A stretch of 22,274 nucleotides of DNA from Heterotrichella gracilis (taxonomy: Eukaryota; Sar; Xanthophyceae; Tribonematales; Xanthonemataceae), in NCBI GenBank assembly GCA_032358255.1, contig JAULBX010029324.1:1-22274 (forward strand), in the 5' to 3' direction. Within the stretch, counting starts at the first letter, position 1. Every line of letters begins with the position of its first letter. Positions 17,187 to 22,274 of the stretch are shown here, one piece after another. Below the pieces are notes generated by a model. It did no database searches. It worked only from the letters and a program-made list of their open reading frames with translations, and was not told where the DNA came from. A program made the translations under genes and the position numbers.

Positions 17187-17530
17187 TGGGGATGCTTGGT
17201 CCCCGGGTCGCTTGGCGCTCCCTTTTGGACCCGCGGAAAGAAAATCCTTTGGTGCTGAGGGCCTGGTGTGTGGGTGCGATTCCTGGCTGGCCAATCCCAT
17301 CCAGGTGGAGTGCCTATTGGGGATCAGAGCAGGCATGGAGCTGGGACAGTGCCAAACGGGGTGTGTGTGATGGGAGATGTTGCGTGCGGGAGCCGCCTGG
17401 CGCATCCTTTGTGGTCCCATGAGCCCCTTGGATGGGGTTGAGGGCCTGGCATGCGGGTGGCTGGCAAGCCCCTCTCAGGACATGCGTAGAAGGACTGCAG
17501 CAATGGCGGGGATGGGGTGTGGGATGGGGC
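17187..17530 (+). repeat. Two copies of the REC2 C-terminal exon in the 3' flank
   Basis: The exon segment around 17067–17150 ([20 protein letters not shown]) has a copy at about 17267–17350 (GCDSWLANPIQVECLLGI) and a more decayed one at about 17444–17517. Flanking sequence (GGGCCTGG, 17260 and 17442) repeats with a unit of about 182 bp. Both lie after the stop, where splice sites are not needed, so the duplications are not limited to introns. Confidence 0.85.
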
Positions 17531-20500
17531 AGAACGATGCGGGAAGGTGGAACCTGCCTGGACCAGCACCATTTTTAGCACGACCAAACATTTATGTCAG
17601 GACACCAGCAGCACTGTGGTGCATTTTTACAGGGCATTTGTCCAACAGGCAACTCCGGGGAAGGGGGCGGGAGGGGGAGGGATTGAGTGCGGGGGGCGAC
17701 CTGGACCCGGCGGTGGTGCAATATATTTATTTGCGTTGGATGAGTCGATGAGAATGCTGAAGTGGCAAGCTGGTGCCAGTGTTAGGCAGCCGCTGCCAGT
17801 GTTGCAGCTTGCGGCAGTGTATGACAGCGGCAATGTTTTTACAGCGCGGGCATGCTGGAAAGGGCATCATAGGGGGGGGTGGGGGTGACGCTGATCCGAC
17901 TATTTTCAACATGCGAGCGTGTTTGCAGCCTGTGATCGTTTCTAGAGTGTTGTGCTTGCAGATAGGTCTCACGTGCAGGTTTGCTGGGGATTAGGGCACT
18001 GATCATGATGGGCTACCAAAGGTACAAACTCATTCATAGGGATCGCCAGCATTTGGGTCTGATATTGCATTCAGCTCAAGGGGTCATTACAATATTGATT
18101 CTATGTATACCACTTTGTCATAGCACAGCTGGGAGTTGTTGCTGGCCCAGGGCGCCATATGCCCCGCACCAGTTTTCAAGGTATGGGACCGAGTTTTATC
18201 CTGGAGCCATGTATCCTGCACTTGTCTTATTTTGTTATTTTTTTGGCCGCTCTCAACCCGATCAAACCGGAGCTGGCTCATTAGGGTCATAAGATAGGGG
18301 TTCGCTGGGGAACGCACGCAGTGAGGGACACGTCTAGCTGGCAAGCTACCTGGCAAGTGAAAAGAGGCACGTGCTCTCGGCATCATGGGCCCCCCCCGGG
18401 GTCAATGTGTGATTGATCCCTTCGGAATGCTTTCACACAGTGCGCACTGGTCATTGACACAGTGAGCCTCACTGTGTGGCATTGATATTCCTGCAGCCAA
18501 TCTGCTGCTGGGTGGTGTAAATCATTCATAGTATTTGCATACGACTCGTTTACACAGCGCCTGTGGCAATGCCAACACAGTTTGTTGCCGCAAGCTGGCG
18601 TCTCGCAGTCAGACTGCGCGAGTGAGATTTATTTTTTAAAATGCCATGGTGATCTCACAAATATGGGATCCCAATTGGGATATGGGAATTTTAGGTCCTC
18701 CTTGAATGGGGCAGCGGCTGCCGCAGCAGCAGCCAAATGCAATCATTGACAGCCAATTGCAATCATTGCGGTACAGCATGCTAGTAGGGTAACTCAGAGC
18801 TCCGCCGTTGTGCGACCATTTGTTCCTTTCTCTTAACAATTGCACTGAGTGCCAGCCTGGTGACCCCATAACTCCGCCCGAATGTTCAATTGTGCGTCAC
18901 GGTGCCTGGAAAATATTTCATATGCGTCTCTCCTGAAGACTGGCAACCACCAGCAGCGCTGCCATTGCATGCACCCGGTGAATCTGATGTGATTCACTGG
19001 GTGTGGGTGTCACTCAGTCTGACTATTACTACCTACCAGGGCCTGGCAGCATGCACAGCCGTACTACTGTTGTCAAGAAAAATCAATGAGCAGCTGTGTA
19101 CATGTGGCAAGACCTTCAAGTTGAAGGTTCTGGGCTCATATAAGTAAGGATCCTCCATTATGGTTGTGCTACCTGCCATGCCATGCCTACCAGTGATCTA
19201 GGCGCATGAGACCCCCCTCACTGTCATATGGACCATTGGTGGGTATCGACAGATCTGGAAGAACGCACACCCGGCGCATATGCACGGGACCCCCAAGTGT
19301 ATGCTCAGTGCACTGGCGTACCAAAGGTATTCTCCAATTCAACTTGGTTACTTTCCCAATACTACGGTATTGCTATAAATCATAATTCCCAATACTAGAT
19401 GAGTGACCTTCCACAGTGAACACCAACATACTATCACTTCAATATACGACACCGCTTTTAATTCAGCCTAACCATGCCAAAGCCACCATCCATGCTGGCA
19501 AGCAGCAACCACACTGTCAGAGCGCAACGTCTCAAGGGTCATGAAAAAGGAAATACAGGGGTATGCATAGTTTGCCCTGGCCTGTTAATAAGTGAGATGC
19601 ATGGCCAGGGGGTTGCAAAGTACACTTCACCCTGACACCGAGAAAAACTAAATCCTAAAACGGCAAACCAGGTCTCGCATTTGAGCAGACTAATAAAAGA
19701 GGCAAGAGTACCCTGTGATCCTATGTGTGCTTGTTCCATTGCTAGCCATCAAAGGAATGGAAAAAGACACGGTGGAAGAGACACAGTCGAACAACTGCAA
19801 AGAATCAGAAGAATCTTGTGCACGGTTCCACTAAAAGTCCAACATAGAAACAGCCCAGCAATTAATCTGGTGCCAAGAGTTGCAAGCCAGGTGGGCAGCA
19901 ACAACGACATCCGTGTTGTACCACATAACATAAATGATCCCACACACTGCAGTACTACCATCAAACACTTTGCACAGCGGACAACAAGACAATTTATTTA
20001 CCAATAATGATGGAACCACAACTTCAAAACAAGCTACCCCTGAAAAACTAAGGAAACGTTTCATTTTCATACTCCAAACCCCCACGCCCCAGCAAGATGG
20101 ATCAAGGTGGTTGTGTACTCATACAGAGGAAACGTCTCTGACTGGCCACAATTCATACAAATCGCTTGTCCTCAACACGTCATCAACACAGGGTCATTAT
20201 GGGTGGGGGGCAGCCAAGGATACCTTGGACCTTATCCCTGCCCCAGCTTGGCTAGGCCTGAAGCAAACGCGCCACGTAGGTGGAAGTCAGCAGCCTCTTG
20301 CTGCTGTCAAATGCCGGCAGCAGTTGGGAAGGTGGGTGTCCCTGGTGCCATCCGTGGAGGGTTGCTCATGGACGGCCAGCCAAGAACCGAGCTTGCAAGC
20401 TCCACGTCATGTTGGCTGACCTGTGCAAACATCAAGGTTCAAGAGCCAGACAGGGAGGCGGCAGGTGGTGTACGGTACAAATGTACAAAAAAGGGAAACA

Positions 20501-20705
20501 CAATCAATAAATTAAACTTTTGAGGCTGCAGACAGTCAAGAAAAGCTACAGCGATGGAGAAGCTACAGCGATGTAAGTGCATACATGCACGCCAGCTGAG
20601 AAGCCAGGTTGGCATGTATGGGTGCAGCAATGTGCAAGCAAACCACAGGCGTAGCCCATGCAGCAAGACCAGCGAGGCAAATCAGCAAGCAAGCCACAGT
20701 CAAGA
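17531..20705. other. Gene-free stretch between kinase and bZIP gene
   Basis: The right part probably includes the 3' UTR of the bZIP gene, the left part the kinase 3' UTR. A plus-strand TGTAA at 18516–18520 is the first I notice past the kinase stop, over 1.3 kb away, so its use is doubtful. Open frames of 60–160 codons occur on both strands, but none has a recognisable domain or phase-consistent exon neighbours. A palindrome lies at 18457–18477. I see no tRNA, rRNA or complete transposon. Confidence 0.5.
18457..18477. repeat. Short palindrome ACACAGTGAG/CTCACTGTGT
   Basis: A 10-bp inverted repeat around one central base; as RNA it would form a stem of about eight pairs. It shares the CACAGTG core with the hairpin at 10840–10873, and a further TTTCACACAGTGCGCACTGG lies just before it. 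Confidence 0.65.
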
Positions 20706-22274
20706 TCACAAGTCGGGCTGGATAGCCCACCAACGCACCTGGAGCATCTCGGGGGCAAAGCCCATGATGTCAAACAGACTACTGGTACGCTCGCTCAGCT
20801 CAGAGCCATTGTGCCCAGGCGCTGTGTCACTGGCCCGCCCAGAGTCCCCTGCAACAGCGGGGATAGCTGTGGTGAGTCCCAGACCCACGTATTTAGGGTT
20901 TTAGGGCTGTCCTAAGCGTTTAGGATTTCTGGTCCCAGAGGTTTAGGCTGTCCATGGCGAGGGCGATTGGTGGGAGCAGTGACACTGCTCGATTGCAGGC
21001 AAGCATGGGGCTGGCAGCAGAACAATGCGCGCCGGTTGATCCAGGCGGGGTGGGGTGGGTGCTCACATGCAGCAGGAACACGAGCAAATACACTGCACAC
21101 GCACTCTCCATAACCATAAAATTTAAATAATAACAGTAACTTCATGTTGCACAGTACTAGTAAACAAAATGCAGTTTTTAATTAGCGAATAGAATGTACG
21201 GTAATTCAAGCACACTCACCTTCCACAGCGCCCCCTTGCTCAGCCAGGCCCTGCAGCACATCAGCTGCGCTGAGGCTGGCCAACCCTTGGTCCGAGCCAG
21301 GCATGTTGGTTTTCTGGCCCTGCAAGGGGGGCAGGCACACGCAGATGTCAAGATTCTGGGTGCAGGTTTGGGGATTTGGGTTGTAGCGTTTTGGGGTACT
21401 CCATCGGATTGGCCATGAAATTAGGCAGAAGCAGAAGTCACAGTCACCCAATTCAGGTGTATCGACCCAGAGCTCACACACACCAGCTGGAAGCACTGTG
21501 CTTGGCCACACATACCTCCATCTTGCTGCGCAACGTGATGTTCTCGTCGGTCAGGCGCGCGTTCTCGGTCTTGAAGATGCCCAGCTGCTCCCTGAAGGTG
21601 CCCACCTGGGAGAAGAGCGCGTACTTCTCGTCCTCCAGGCTGCAGATGTGCGCCAGCAGCCGCTTGTTCTCCTGGGCCAACAGCTGGAGCTGCACCAACA
21701 ACGGAAAGCGTGATAAGTACATGTTTTTGTTCTAAAATAAACTGACGAATAGCATATTTCTATTCTTTAATCAAGATAATAAAATAAAGGAAAAGGATAT
21801 TTGAATACTTATAAGCTTCAGTTTGCAGCCTGCCATCAATGCAGGTTCAAGTGGATAGCTCACACCCCAGGTGCAGCTGCAGGCACTTTGGGAACAAGAG
21901 TGGCCACTCACCCTGCCGGAGACGTCGCCCATCAGGTCTTGCTGCTTCTGGCGCACGCGCTGGGCAGACTCGCGGTTGGAGATCCGCCTGTGGCAGGGGA
22001 GGCAAGAGCTGTCAGTAACGGCGCTTGCACCAGCTGTGAACCCAGATGCAAACAGGCACAAGCACGCAGTGTTCACAGGTTGAAAGCGGGTGAACAAACA
22101 AACAATCAATGGGTGTTCCCAGCCGCCATCGGCTTGTTGCCTTTGTGCCTTGCAAGCAGGTGAACTATAGTTATACAACTAGCTAGTTCCAAAGCGTTCT
22201 CCGTTCTCCTTAGCAAGTGTGGGCAACAAAGCATAAGTGACAAACTCAGGGACATTAGGCTAAGCTGGTTGGGA
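20706..22274 (-). CDS. bZIP transcription factor (partial, 5' end outside window)
   Basis: Four minus-strand exons are visible: 21987–21912, 21689–21516, 21319–21220 and 20848–20739, with consistent phases. If 20739 is not a donor, the last exon runs on to TGA at 20708–20706. The first carries the bZIP basic region RISNRESAQRVRQKQQ with the N-x7-R signature that contacts DNA. The second is a long zipper; counting from the Asn as 0, heptad positions read V18, L25, L32, L39, L46, F53, F60, L67 and L74, fitting dimerisation over about eight heptads. Exons 3 and 4 encode a polar C-terminus (LSAADVLQGLAEQGG; FDIMGFAPEMLQ) I do not recognise. The start of the basic region and the N-terminus lie beyond the window edge. 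Unlike the other two genes, its introns show no clear exon copies. Confidence 0.88.
21988..22274 (-). other. Probable bZIP intron at the window edge
   Basis: The bZIP basic-region exon starts after a CCACAG acceptor at 21988, and its first base completes a codon from an upstream exon. No coding segment rich in basic residues is visible between here and the window end, so this is most likely intron, and the missing 5' exons lie beyond 22274. Confidence 0.6.

Noticed and set aside
18890..19147. 85-codon plus-strand open frame
   Set aside because: No recognisable domain, no matching exon neighbours, and codon usage unlike the GC-rich exons here.
19681..20523. Plus-strand open frames of 108–161 codons
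   Set aside because: They overlap in different frames, match no family I know and lie where the bZIP 3' UTR is expected.

Overview
This is a nuclear genomic window from a photosynthetic eukaryote, most likely a green alga (Chlorophyta). The reasons are GC-rich coding exons broken up by many short GT–AG introns, a plant/algal-type thylakoidal signal peptidase, a LOV-domain hybrid histidine kinase of the kind described in prasinophyte algae, and scattered degenerate TTTAGGG (Arabidopsis-type telomere) motifs. TTTAGGG is not the TTTTAGGG unit of Chlamydomonas reinhardtii. I cannot name the species.

Layout. (1) 1054–5162, minus strand: a six-exon gene for a type I signal peptidase of the chloroplast thylakoid processing peptidase (TPP/Plsp1) class, about 293 aa. 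(2) 5163–6136: a divergent intergenic region with a TATA-like element facing the peptidase gene. (3) 6137–17186, plus strand: a 19-exon gene whose joined exons keep one frame for 1,072 codons. It encodes a Pro-rich N-terminus, a coiled coil, a LOV domain with the photoactive Cys, HisKA, HATPase, a degenerate receiver (REC1) and an intact receiver (REC2). This is a candidate blue-light-sensing hybrid histidine kinase. (4) 17187–about 20705: 3' sequence and intergenic DNA with no gene I can support. (5) 20706–22274, minus strand: the 3' part of a bZIP transcription-factor gene that runs off the right edge.

The most unusual feature is structural. In the peptidase and kinase genes, the introns (and the 3' flank of the kinase) are full of decayed partial copies of the neighbouring exon together with its splice site; I call these 'exon echoes'. 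I see them for 3 of 6 peptidase exons and 13 of 19 kinase exons. They lie roughly 45–300 bp from the parent exon, often in tandem series of three to five. Most carry stops, lost splice sites or truncations, but several keep an open frame and a plausible splice signal. Degenerate TTTAGGG/CCCTAAA motifs crowd the same introns, often G-rich near the donor and C-rich near the acceptor. The bZIP gene shows no obvious echoes.

Functionally, the kinase would sense blue light through a flavin–Cys adduct at C182, autophosphorylate H284 and pass phosphate to REC2, possibly on to a histidine phosphotransfer protein. The peptidase would remove thylakoid-transfer signals. Nothing in the sequence ties the three genes into one pathway; a bZIP factor next to a LOV kinase recalls bZIP–LOV aureochromes, but that is only suggestive.
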